Assembly: GCF_014650955.1 (NCBI RefSeq)
Contig: NZ_BMVY01000031.1
Coordinates: 1 to 64,000 of the forward strand
DNA length: 64,000 bases
Direction: 5' to 3'
From: Streptomyces tauricus
GTDB taxonomy: Bacteria > Actinomycetota > Actinomycetes > Streptomycetales > Streptomycetaceae
Positions 8,307 to 18,900 of the stretch are shown one piece after another. A program made the position numbers and the translations under genes. The notes under the pieces are model-generated. The model was not told the DNA's origin. It did no database searches and saw nothing but the letters and a program-made list of their open reading frames with translations. Every line of letters begins with the position of its first letter. Positions within the stretch are counted from its first letter, which is position 1.

Positions 8307-9824
8307 ATGACGAAGAACGTGGCAGAGCCCGGCACCCACCACTGGCTCTTCGGCGACCAGCTCGGCCCCCACTTCATCGATCCCGCGCGCGGCGGCCCGC
8401 GCCGGGACGCCCCGCTGCTGATGATCGAGGCCCGCAGTGTGCTGCGCCGACGACGGTTCCACCGCGCCAAGGCCCACCTGATCCTGTCGGCGATGCGCCA
8501 CCGGGCCGCCGAACTGGGCGACCGCGTGCGGTACGTCAAGGCGGACACCTACCGCGAGGGGCTGCGCGAGGCGGTGGGGGACGCCCCGGTGACGGTCCAC
8601 CACCCCACCTCCCACGCGGCCCTCGCCTTCGTACGCTCCCTGCCCTCCGTACGCGTCCTGCCCGCGCGCGGTTTCCTCGTGACGCACGACGAGTTCAAGC
8701 TCTGGGCGGACGGCCGCGGCTCGAAACACCTCCGCCAGGAGGACTTCTACCGCTGGGTCCGCCAGACGCACGACCTGCTGATGGACGGCGACCAGCCGGC
8801 CGGCGGCCGCTGGAACCTGGACCACGACAACCGCCGGCCCCCGCCGCGCGGCGCCGCCGACCTGGGCGTTCCGGGCCCGTACCGGCCCCGTGAGAGCGAG
8901 ATCGACGACGAGGTGCGGGCCGACCTCGACCGCTGGTCGCGCGACGGGGACGTCGAGTTCGTCGGCGAGGACGGGCCGCGCGGGTTCCCCGCCACCCGCC
9001 GGGAGGCACTGGCCGCGCTCGACCGCTTCGTCGAGCACCGGCTGCCGACCTTCGGCGCGTACGAGGACGCGGTGCTCGCCGGGGACGCGACGATGAGCCA
9101 CAGCCTGCTGTCCTCCTCGCTCAACCTCGGCCTGCTGGACCCCGCCGAATGCGCCGAGCGCGCGGAGGCACGCTGGCGGTCGGGCGACGTGCCGCTCAAC
9201 AGCGCCGAGGGGTTCGTACGGCAGATCACCGGCTGGCGCGAGTACGTCTGGCACGTGTACTGGCGCTTCGGCGCGCGGTACCGGGAGAGCAACGCCCTGG
9301 GCCACCACGAGCCGCTGCCGGCCTGGTTCACGGACCTGTCCCCGGACGCGACGGACGCCAACTGCCTCAGCCATGTCCTCCGGCAGGTCGGGGCGACCGG
9401 CTGGACGCATCACATCCCGCGCCTGATGATCCTCGGCAGTCTCGCCCTGCAGCGGGGGTGGGAGCCCGGCGCCGTCACCGACTGGTTCCACCGCAGCTTC
9501 GTGGACGGCTACGACTGGGTGATGGTCCCGAACGTGGTCGGCATGTCCCAGTACGCGGACGGGGGCCGTATGACCACCAAGCCGTACACGTCCGGTGGCG
9601 CGTACATCAACCGCATGACCGACTTCTGCGGCCCCTGCCGCTACAAGCCGACCGTGCGGGTGGGCGAGGACGCGTGCCCCTTCACCGCCGGGTACTGGAA
9701 CCTCCTGCACCGCCACCGCGGCCGGTTCGAACACAACCCGCGGATGACGCAGGCTGTACGGGGGCTGGACCGCCTCGCCGATCTCGAAGAGCTGCTGGAG
9801 CAGGAGCGCGACCGCAAGGACTGA
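8307..9824 (+). CDS. Iron-sulfur bacterial photolyase (PhrB/FeS-BCP type)
   Basis: A 505-residue cryptochrome/photolyase-family protein. It starts WLFGDQLGPHF near the N-terminus. Four cysteines, C353, C441, C444 and C457, sit in NCLSHV, FCGPC and DACPFTAGYWN. Their spacing matches the [4Fe-4S] ligands I recall for the (6-4) photolyase PhrB of Agrobacterium. FAD-binding segments such as ISRMTTKPYTSGG-type text precede the cluster. It should repair UV photoproducts using light. GGAG at 8295-8298 supports the ATG at 8307. The SPL-like gene follows 59 bp later, making a UV-repair pair. Confidence 0.9.
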   Translation: MTKNVAEPGTHHWLFGDQLGPHFIDPARGGPRRDAPLLMIEARSVLRRRRFHRAKAHLILSAMRHRAAELGDRVRYVKADTYREGLREAVGDAPVTVHHPTSHAALAFVRSLPSVRVLPARGFLVTHDEFKLWADGRGSKHLRQEDFYRWVRQTHDLLMDGDQPAGGRWNLDHDNRRPPPRGAADLGVPGPYRPRESEIDDEVRADLDRWSRDGDVEFVGEDGPRGFPATRREALAALDRFVEHRLPTFGAYEDAVLAGDATMSHSLLSSSLNLGLLDPAECAERAEARWRSGDVPLNSAEGFVRQITGWREYVWHVYWRFGARYRESNALGHHEPLPAWFTDLSPDATDANCLSHVLRQVGATGWTHHIPRLMILGSLALQRGWEPGAVTDWFHRSFVDGYDWVMVPNVVGMSQYADGGRMTTKPYTSGGAYINRMTDFCGPCRYKPTVRVGEDACPFTAGYWNLLHRHRGRFEHNPRMTQAVRGLDRLADLEELLEQERDRKD

Positions 9825-9883
9825 GCTCCGTGTACGCCCCCGTACGCCCCCGCCCGTACGCCCCGCCCGGAGAGGAACAGCAC

Positions 9884-11038
9884 GTGGAGCCCGAGCAGCA
9901 GGCGCTTTTCGACTGGTCGGACGCGGCGCCGGCGCACCCCGCGAAGACCGCCGACGGGGCGTTCCGGGACAGCCCGCAGGCCCGCCGGATGCTCGACGTA
10001 CGGGAGGTGTACGCCGAACCGGCGGCCCTCGACTCGCCGCGCGGGCAGCAGATCATGGCCCGGCTGCCGGGCGTACGGGTGACCGAGGTCGACGGCCACT
10101 GGCGCATCCCCTCCCTGCACGGCAACGACGGCAACATCGCCCGCTGGGTCCGCATCAAGACCGACACGCTCGTCCTCGGCGTCAAGCACAGCCTCAGCAC
10201 GCGCCCCAACGGCAGGTCGGCCGACTGGATCGCCCCAGGGCCCTCCAACGGCTGCGCGATGGCCTGCGCGTACTGCTACGTCCCCCGCCGCAAGGGGTTC
10301 GCCAACCCCATCACCCTGTTCACCAACATCGAGGCGATCGTGGCCCACGTACAGCGGCACGTACGGGCCCAGGGCCCCAAGCCGGAACCCAACCAGTGCG
10401 ATCCGGCGGCCTGGGTCTACGACATCGGCGAGAACGGCGACTGCTCCGTCGACGCCCTGGTCTGCGACAACACCGCGGACCTCGTCGCCGCGTTCCGCCG
10501 CCTGCCCACGGCCAAGGCCTCCTTCGCGACCAAGTTCGTCAACCCCGACCTGCTCGCACTCGACCCGCAGGGCCGTACCCGCGTGCGCTTCTCCGTCATG
10601 CCGACCGACGACGCCCGGCTCCTCGACATCCGCACCAGCCCGGTCCCCGAGCGGATCGCGGCGGCGGCCGACTTCCTCGACGCCGGGTACGAGGTCCACT
10701 TCAACCTCTCGCCCGTGGTGCTGCGCCCGGGGTGGGAGCGGGACTGGGCCGGTCTGCTCACCCACCTCGACGACGTCCTGCCCGCCCGGGTGAAGGAGCA
10801 GGCGGCGGCCGAGGTCATCATGCTGACCCACAACCAGCAGCTCCACGAGGTCAACCTCGGCTGGCACCCGCGCGCCGAGGACGTGCTGTGGCAGCCGGAG
10901 ATCCAGGAGACCAAGCGCTCCCAGAACGGGGCGCTCAACGTCCGCTACGACCTGGAGACCAAGCAGCGGGCCCTCGCGCGGCTGCGGGAACTGCTGGCAG
11001 CGCATGCGCCGTGGCTGCGTATCAGGTACGCCTTCTGA
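9884..11038 (+). CDS. Spore photoproduct lyase family radical SAM protein
   Basis: A 384-residue radical SAM enzyme. GTG 9884 follows GGAGAGG (9869-9875). The [4Fe-4S] cluster motif CX3CX2C is at C124, C128 and C131 (NGCAMACAYCYVPRRKG). The family reverses thymine photoproducts by H-abstraction from SAM-derived radicals. Actinobacterial members are not proven on spore photoproduct, so the substrate is inferred. The conserved Asn-, His- and Tyr-rich C-terminal barrel continues through HNQQLHEVN and ETKRSQNGALNVRY. The position directly after a photolyase supports a role in UV-damage repair. Confidence 0.85.
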   Translation: MEPEQQALFDWSDAAPAHPAKTADGAFRDSPQARRMLDVREVYAEPAALDSPRGQQIMARLPGVRVTEVDGHWRIPSLHGNDGNIARWVRIKTDTLVLGVKHSLSTRPNGRSADWIAPGPSNGCAMACAYCYVPRRKGFANPITLFTNIEAIVAHVQRHVRAQGPKPEPNQCDPAAWVYDIGENGDCSVDALVCDNTADLVAAFRRLPTAKASFATKFVNPDLLALDPQGRTRVRFSVMPTDDARLLDIRTSPVPERIAAAADFLDAGYEVHFNLSPVVLRPGWERDWAGLLTHLDDVLPARVKEQAAAEVIMLTHNQQLHEVNLGWHPRAEDVLWQPEIQETKRSQNGALNVRYDLETKQRALARLRELLAAHAPWLRIRYAF

Positions 11039-11149
11039 AGAAGGAAGGAAGGTGCGGCTTCAGCGGTGCGGCGGTGCAGCGGTTCTGCGGTTCTGGGGTT
11101 CAGCTGTTCAGTGGTTCAGAAGGTTCCTGGTGACAGAGGGAGCAGCGTG

Positions 11150-12163
11150 ATGCGGTTCCGGACGAGTGACCTCACGGGCCCCGGTTACGGCCGGCGCCGG
11201 CACGGCGGCGGCTTCCGCTACCTCGACACCGAGGGCCGGGCCCTGCCCGCCGGCCCGGAGGCGCGGCGCGTACGCGATCTCGTCATCCCGCCGGCCTGGC
11301 AGGACGTCTGGATCTCCCCGCACCCGAACGGCCACATCCAGGCGGTCGGCACGGACGAGGCCGGTCGCCGCCAGTACCTCTACCACCCGCTCTTCCGCGA
11401 GCGGCAGGAAGCCGCCAAGCACACCCGCGTCCTGGAGGTCGGCGCCGCCCTGCCCGAGGTGCGCCGGCAGGTCGGCAAGGGCCTGGAAGGCAGGGGCCTG
11501 AGCCGGGAAAGGGTGCTCTCGCTCGGAGTCCGGCTCCTCGACCTCGGCTTCTTCCGCGTGGGCGACGACCGGTACCAGAAGACGAACGAGTCCTACGGGT
11601 TGACGACCGTACGGCGTCACCAGGTGACCTGCGACAAGGGCGCGGTCGGCTTCGACTACGCGGCCAAGAGCGGGCGCCGCTACTGCCGGGAGATCGTCGA
11701 CGAACAGGTCTACAGCGGCGTCCGGGCCCTGCTCCGCCGCCGCGACGACAACGACCACCTCTTCGCGTACTGGCAGTCGCGCCGCTGGCACATGATCGAC
11801 GCGACCGATCTGAACGGGCACCTGCGCGACCTCGCGGGCCTGGACATCACCAGCAAGGACTTCAGGACCTGGCACGCCACGGTGCTCGCCGCGGTCGCGC
11901 TGGCGGTGTCCGCCGAGGTGGCGGACACCTCGCCGACCGCCCGCAAACGGGCCGCGGCACGGGCGGTCCGCGAGGTCGCCGGCTATCTCGGCAACACGCC
12001 GTCCGTCTGCCGGGCCTCCTACATCAACCCGCGCCTGTTCGAACTCTTCGACGAGGGGAAGACGATCGCCCCCGCCCTCGCGTCCCTGGGCTCCGTCCCG
12101 GTGGCGGGCGCACTCGCCACCCAGCCGGTGGAGGAGGCGGTACTGCGACTGCTCAGCCCCTAG
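11150..12163 (+). CDS. DNA topoisomerase IB
   Basis: A 337-residue poxvirus-type topoisomerase IB that relaxes supercoils through a 3'-phosphotyrosyl intermediate. Visible features are IPPAWQDVWISP and GRRQYLYHP in the N-domain, KTNESYGLTT in the core, FRTWHATV with the catalytic His region, and the nucleophile Y291 in CRASYINPRLFEL. GAGGGAG (11136-11142) is 7 bp before ATG 11150; a GTG three bases upstream would also work. The stop codon lies inside a 14-bp direct repeat. Confidence 0.92.
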   Translation: MRFRTSDLTGPGYGRRRHGGGFRYLDTEGRALPAGPEARRVRDLVIPPAWQDVWISPHPNGHIQAVGTDEAGRRQYLYHPLFRERQEAAKHTRVLEVGAALPEVRRQVGKGLEGRGLSRERVLSLGVRLLDLGFFRVGDDRYQKTNESYGLTTVRRHQVTCDKGAVGFDYAAKSGRRYCREIVDEQVYSGVRALLRRRDDNDHLFAYWQSRRWHMIDATDLNGHLRDLAGLDITSKDFRTWHATVLAAVALAVSAEVADTSPTARKRAAARAVREVAGYLGNTPSVCRASYINPRLFELFDEGKTIAPALASLGSVPVAGALATQPVEEAVLRLLSP

Positions 12164-12206
12164 GACCTGTCTGACAATTCCCGTCTGCCTGGCCCTAGGA
12201 CCTGTC
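12158..12206. repeat. 14-bp direct repeat CCCTAGGACCTGTC x2
   Basis: Identical copies at 12158-12171 and 12193-12206, 35 bp apart. The first overlaps the topoisomerase stop codon. The text GGACCTGTCTGACAATTC resembles, from memory, the ends of IS5-type elements in Streptomyces; no transposase is present. Confidence 0.5.
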
Positions 12207-12303
12207 CGGTCGCCGTGCCGCCGAAGTGCGCCGTGCCGTGCGGGGCCGGAAAGTGGGAGACGCCGTTCATCGCGGGGGCCGGAGCAGAGGGAGCGTACGG
12301 ATC

Positions 12304-12537
12304 GTGGCGAAGGACAAGGACAAGAAGCTCAGCAAGGGAGACAAGGTCTCCTGGAGCAGTCACGGGCAGACCGTCCCCGGCAAGGTGAAGAAGAAGATCA
12401 CGTCAGACGCCGAGGTGGCGGGCCGTACGGTCAAGGCCTCGAAGGACGAACCGCAGTACGAGGTCGAGAGCGACAAGTCCGGCCGCAACGCCGTCCACAA
12501 GCCCAAGTCGCTGCGCAAGAAGAGCAGCGGTTCATGA
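12304..12537 (+). CDS. DUF2945 / hypervirulence-associated TUDOR-domain protein
   Basis: A 77-residue, lysine-rich protein from GTG 12304, preceded by AGAGGGAG (12286-12293). The compact beta-rich core KGDKVSWSSHGQTVPGKV followed by YEVESDKSGRNAVHKP is characteristic of DUF2945, a TUDOR-like SH3 fold of unknown role. It overlaps the next gene by ATGA, so the two are cotranslated. Confidence 0.85.
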   Translation: MAKDKDKKLSKGDKVSWSSHGQTVPGKVKKKITSDAEVAGRTVKASKDEPQYEVESDKSGRNAVHKPKSLRKKSSGS

Positions 12538-12878
12538 GCGGCGGCGGGACCGACACGGATCGGGCGGACACGGTCAAGGAGTTCGGCGAGGCCGTCAACA
12601 TGACGCCCGGTGCGCTCAAGAAGTGGCTGGACACGGACGACTCGAAGAGCGTGGGCCAGTCGGACGGCGACGGCGAGAGCGTGGGGCACGCGTCCGGGCG
12701 CCGTATCGTCCGCCTGCTGGAGAAGAAGAAGGCCGACCTGACGGACGACGACGTCGCCCATATGCGCAAGGTCGTCGGCTACGTCCACCGCCACCTCAAG
12801 CAGCGCCCCTCGGGCGACGTCACGGACACGCGGTGGCGCTACTCGCTGATGAACTGGGGCCACGACCCGAAGTCGTAG
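12534..12878 (+). CDS. DUF3140 family protein
   Basis: A 114-residue acidic-basic protein with FGEAVNMTPGALKKWLDTDDS, HASGRRIVRLL and a C-terminal MRKVVGYVHRHL...WRYSLMNWGHDP block, typical of DUF3140. The GALKKWL segment looks like a DNA-binding helix, but no function is established. Coupled by ATGA to the DUF2945 gene. A strong hairpin at 12912-12949 lies after the stop. Confidence 0.85.
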   Translation: MSGGGTDTDRADTVKEFGEAVNMTPGALKKWLDTDDSKSVGQSDGDGESVGHASGRRIVRLLEKKKADLTDDDVAHMRKVVGYVHRHLKQRPSGDVTDTRWRYSLMNWGHDPKS

Positions 12879-12911
12879 GCGCCGACGTAGCCGTGGGGGT
12901 GGTGGGACGAC

Positions 12912-12949
12912 GATGCCCGGGCCGGTCCAGGTGGACCGGCCCGGGCATC
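12912..12949. terminator. Bidirectional terminator, 18-bp perfect stem
   Basis: GATGCCCGGGCCGGTCCA and its exact complement flank a 2-base centre. It lies between the convergent DUF3140 and katG genes and can stop both transcripts. Confidence 0.9.
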
Positions 12950-12984
12950 AGCCCTCACCCCTCAGCCTGAGCGGACTTCGGGGA

Positions 12985-15216
<2,232 letters not shown>

Positions 15217-15248
15217 GGGGAATCCTTCCGAACGGGTGGTTCGCATGC

Positions 15249-15695
15249 TCAGGAACCGAGGGGGGTGGAAGCGGTGACACAGGCGGGGCACAGGCCCCAG
15301 TAGATGACCTCGGCCTCGTCGACCGAGAAGCCGTGGTCCTGGGACGCGGTGAGGCAGGGGGCGTGACCGGTCGCGCAGTCGACGTCGGCCACGACGCCGC
15401 ACGACCGGCACACGAGATGGTGGTGGTTGTCCCCGACGCGTCCCTCGAAGAGGGCCGGACTGCCGGGCGGCTCGATGCGCCGGACGAGCTTCGCCGTGGT
15501 CAGCGCGTGCAGCGCCTCGTACACGGCTTGCAGCGAGATGTGGCCCACGCGGGCCCGTACCTCGGTGGCGATCGCCTCCACACCCAGATGATCACCGGCC
15601 CGGACGGTTTCGAGCAGCGCGACACGGGCGGCCGTCACCCGCAGGCCGGCACCGCGCAGATCCTCGGCGGTCGTCGGAGTCCCGGGTGCGGTCAT
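15249..15695 (-). CDS. furA: FurA/CatR-type Fur-family repressor
   Basis: A 148-residue Fur-family regulator. The winged helix spans about residues 10-85 (LRVTAARVALLETV, HISLQAVYEALHAL). Metal-site residues include HHH in GDNHHHLVCRSCG, with CXXC pairs at CRSC and CPAC for structural zinc. Divergent metal or peroxide-sensing FurA proteins autoregulate and repress the adjacent katG. The ATG at 15695 is about 25 bp from inverted repeats that probably form its operator, and the gene may have a very short leader. Confidence 0.93.
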   Translation of the reverse strand: MTAPGTPTTAEDLRGAGLRVTAARVALLETVRAGDHLGVEAIATEVRARVGHISLQAVYEALHALTTAKLVRRIEPPGSPALFEGRVGDNHHHLVCRSCGVVADVDCATGHAPCLTASQDHGFSVDEAEVIYWGLCPACVTASTPLGS

Positions 15696-15720
15696 GGAAC
15701 CAACCTACTGACATAAACAC

Positions 15721-15741
15721 GAACAGTTCAAGTAAATGAAC
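15721..15741 (-). promoter_or_regulatory. Candidate FurA operator / furA promoter
   Basis: Two overlapping inverted repeats lie 25-46 bp upstream of furA: GAAC-A-GTTC (15721-15729) and GTTCA-n6-TGAAC (15726-15741). In the minus orientation TTGAAC followed by TAGGTT at 18-bp spacing resembles a -35/-10 pair overlapping the repeats. The location and AT-rich character fit autoregulation. Confidence 0.55.
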
Positions 15742-15881
15742 GGTACAGGTTTAGACGCGTGGGCGTGGGGTGCCGTTCACCTTCCGGTGGGGGTATCGGC
15801 GCAGGTCAGTGGAGGCCTTGTCCCGCAAGGGGTGTGGCTCGGGACCGAGGCGATCCGGCCGCGGGCCCGGTGGGAGCAGGC

Positions 15882-15912
15882 CGCGCAGTTCCCCGCTCCC
15901 TTGAAGGGCGCG
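15882..15912. repeat. Dispersed Streptomyces palindromic repeat copy
   Basis: GCGCAGTTCCCCGCTCCC followed by TTGAAGGGCGCGG is a short hairpin. It is the same family as copies near 21082-21190 and 63131-63298. It lies downstream of the nitrate reductase and may terminate it. Confidence 0.6.
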
Positions 15913-15935
15913 GTACGGGCCGGTCTCGGCACACC

Positions 15936-18900
15936 TCAGTACACGTCGCGGACGTACCGCTTCTCCGCCGCGAGCTGCTTCACGTACGCCGCGGCCTCCG
16001 CCTCGCCCAGCCCGCCGTGGGCGACCGCGATGTCCCGCAGGGCCCGGTCGACGTCCTTGGCCATGCGGGAGGCGTCGCCGCAGACGTAGAAGCGGGCGCC
16101 GTCCTGGAGCCACGACCAGACTTCCGGCCCGTGCTCGCGCAGCCGGTCCTGGACGTAGACCTTGGCGCGCTGGTCGCGGGAGAAGGCCGTGTCCAGCCGG
16201 GTGAGGGTGCCGTCGGCCAGGAAGCCGGCCAGCTCCTCCTCGTAGTAGAAGTCGGTCGCCCGGTGCTGCTCGCCGAAGAACAGCCAGTTCGGCGCCCGGT
16301 GCCCGAGGGCCCGCCGCTCCTCAAGGAAGCCGACGAAGGGGGCGACGCCGGTGCCGGGCCCGACCATCACCATCGGGGTCGCAGGATCGGCCGGGGGCCG
16401 GAAATGCGGAGAACGCTGTACGAACACGGGTACCGGCGTACCCAGCTGGATGCCGGCATCGGCATCGGCGAGGAAGGACGAGCAGACGCCGCCCCGGACC
16501 CGTCCGCCGAGGTTCTCGTACCGCACGACGGAGACCGTCAGGGACACGTGGTGCGGGTCGGTGAGCGGGCTGGACGATATGGAGTACAGACGGGGCTGGA
16601 GCCGCTTCAGGACGCCGGCCCATTCCTGGGCGCTCGCCCGCACCGGGTGCTCGGTGATGACGTCGACGGCCTGCCGCCCCCAACTCCACTGGGCCAGCCC
16701 GTCCTTGTTGTCGGGCCGCAGCAGCCGCTTCAACTCATGATTGTCACCCGTCCGTTCGGCGACGAAGCGCAGCAGGTCCGCGGAGATCCGGGTGATGTCC
16801 AGATGCCGTAGAAGAGCATCGGCGACGGTGGTGCGCCCAACCCCCGCCACATCGACCGTCGTTGTGGGATCGAGCCCGGCCACCGCCACCCATTCGGTGA
16901 CCAGGGCGGGTGAGTTGAGCGGCCGTACGCCGAGCGCGTCCCCGGCCTGGTACGTCAGCGGGATGTCGCTGTCCCGGGTGTCGAAGGTGAACCGGCGCAC
17001 CTCCTTGCCCGCACCGGGCAGGCTGAGCAGCCGGTTCCCGACGAGCCGCGCGGTGACGGCTGCGGGCTTCCCGGACACGGGGGCCGCCGCGGCCACCGCT
17101 GCCGGGGCGGACTCCTGGCCGGGCGCGAGCGCGCCGACCACCTGGTCGAGCCAGGCCCGCGCGCTGGGCTCGTAGTCCGGTTCGCAGTCGGCACGCGGAG
17201 CGAGGCGCACCCCGCCCAGCTCGTCCAGCCGCCGGTCGAGCCGCCGCCCGTGCCCGCAGAAGTCGTCGTACGAGGAGTCGCCGAAGGCCAGCACGGCATA
17301 GCGCACACCGTCCATGCGGGGCGGCTCGGGCATCTCCAGGGCCGCCCAGAAACCGGAGCCGTTGTCGGGCGCGTCCCCGTCGCCGAACGTACTGGTGATG
17401 AGCAGCAGGTCCGCGCCCGGCGGCAGGGCACGCGGGTCGGCGTCGTCCATGCCGAGGAGCGTGGCCTTGTGACCGGTGGCGTTGAGCTGCTCGGCGGTCG
17501 CGGCGGCGAACTCCTCGGCGTTCCCGGTCTGCGAGGCCCACAGGACGACGACCTCACGCAGGGGAGCGGCGGGGACCGCTTCCCGTGGGGTCTCAGCGGC
17601 CCGCGAGTACATCCCGGCGAGCACGCCGTTCACCCAGAGCGCGTGCTCAGCCGCGAAGGGCGCGTCCGAAGGAAGCACGGGCACACCGGCCACACCCGCG
17701 GGCAGCCCGGCGAGAAACCCGGTGAGGTACTGCCGCTCGGAGGCGGAGAGAACGGGCGGGGGACTGGACTCAAGCCCGAAGACGCTTCCGGCGTCCCCGG
17801 CAACTTCAGCCCTTCCGGCGCGGCCACCCTCAGCCCTCCCGGCGCTGGCAATCTCAGCCCCTCCGGCGCGGATGCCCTCAGCTCCTCCCGCGGGGAGACT
17901 CCCAGCCCTCCTGGCGCCGGCGATCTCAGCCCCTCCGGCGTTTGAGGAGCGGGGGTCCGGGGGCGGAGCCCCCAGCGGGGTCCGGGGCAGCGCCCCGGTT
18001 ACGGGAAGGGGCGGGGTGGGGGAGGAAACCCGGCCCACAGCCACCGCACACACCTTCAACTCCGGCTGAAAGGACACAGGATCAACGGCGTCACTGGTGA
18101 CGGCATTGACACTCAGATACTCCCCGAACAGATCGTTCCAGTGGAACGGCGCGAACAGACACCCCACCTGCACCCGATCCGTCACGACGGCCGGCAGCAC
18201 GGCCCGCCCCCGCCGGGAAGCGACCTCGACCCGGTCCCCGTCGACCACGCCGAGCTCGGCCGCATCCTCCGGGTGCACCTCCACGAACGGCCCGGGATCG
18301 AGCTTGTTGAGCTTGGCGACCCTCCCCGTCTTGGTCAGCGTGTGCCACTGATGCTGCAGCCGCCCGGTGTTCAGTACGAACGGGAAGTCCTCGTCGGGCA
18401 GTTCGGCGGCGGGCATGTGCGGCCGGGCATGGAACACGGCCCGCCCACTGGCCGTGGGAAACACAGGACCCCCGCCCCCGGAGGGCGAGCCGGAGGATGG
18501 GCCGGAGGACGAGCCGACGTACCGGATCGGATTCCGGTCGGGCCCGTCCTCGTCCGAGGCCGGCCACTGCACGGACGTACCCCGCAGCCGCTCGTACGTG
18601 ACACCCCGCAGATCCCACCCCGTCCTCGGGTTCCACGCGCGCTTGATCTCCTCGAAGACGTCCTCCGCGCTCTCGTAAGAGAACCCCTTCTCGTAACCCA
18701 TCTCGCAGGCCACGCGCGCGATGAGCCGCCAGTCCGCGAGCGCCTCGCCGGGCGGGTCGACGGCGGGCCGGGCGAGCGTGAGGTTGCGCTCGCTGTTGAT
18801 GAGGACGCCCTCGGTCTCGGTCCACATCGCGGCGGGGAGCACGACATCGGCGTACGCGTTGGTCTCGGTCTCGGCGAACACGTCCTGGGTGACGACGAAC

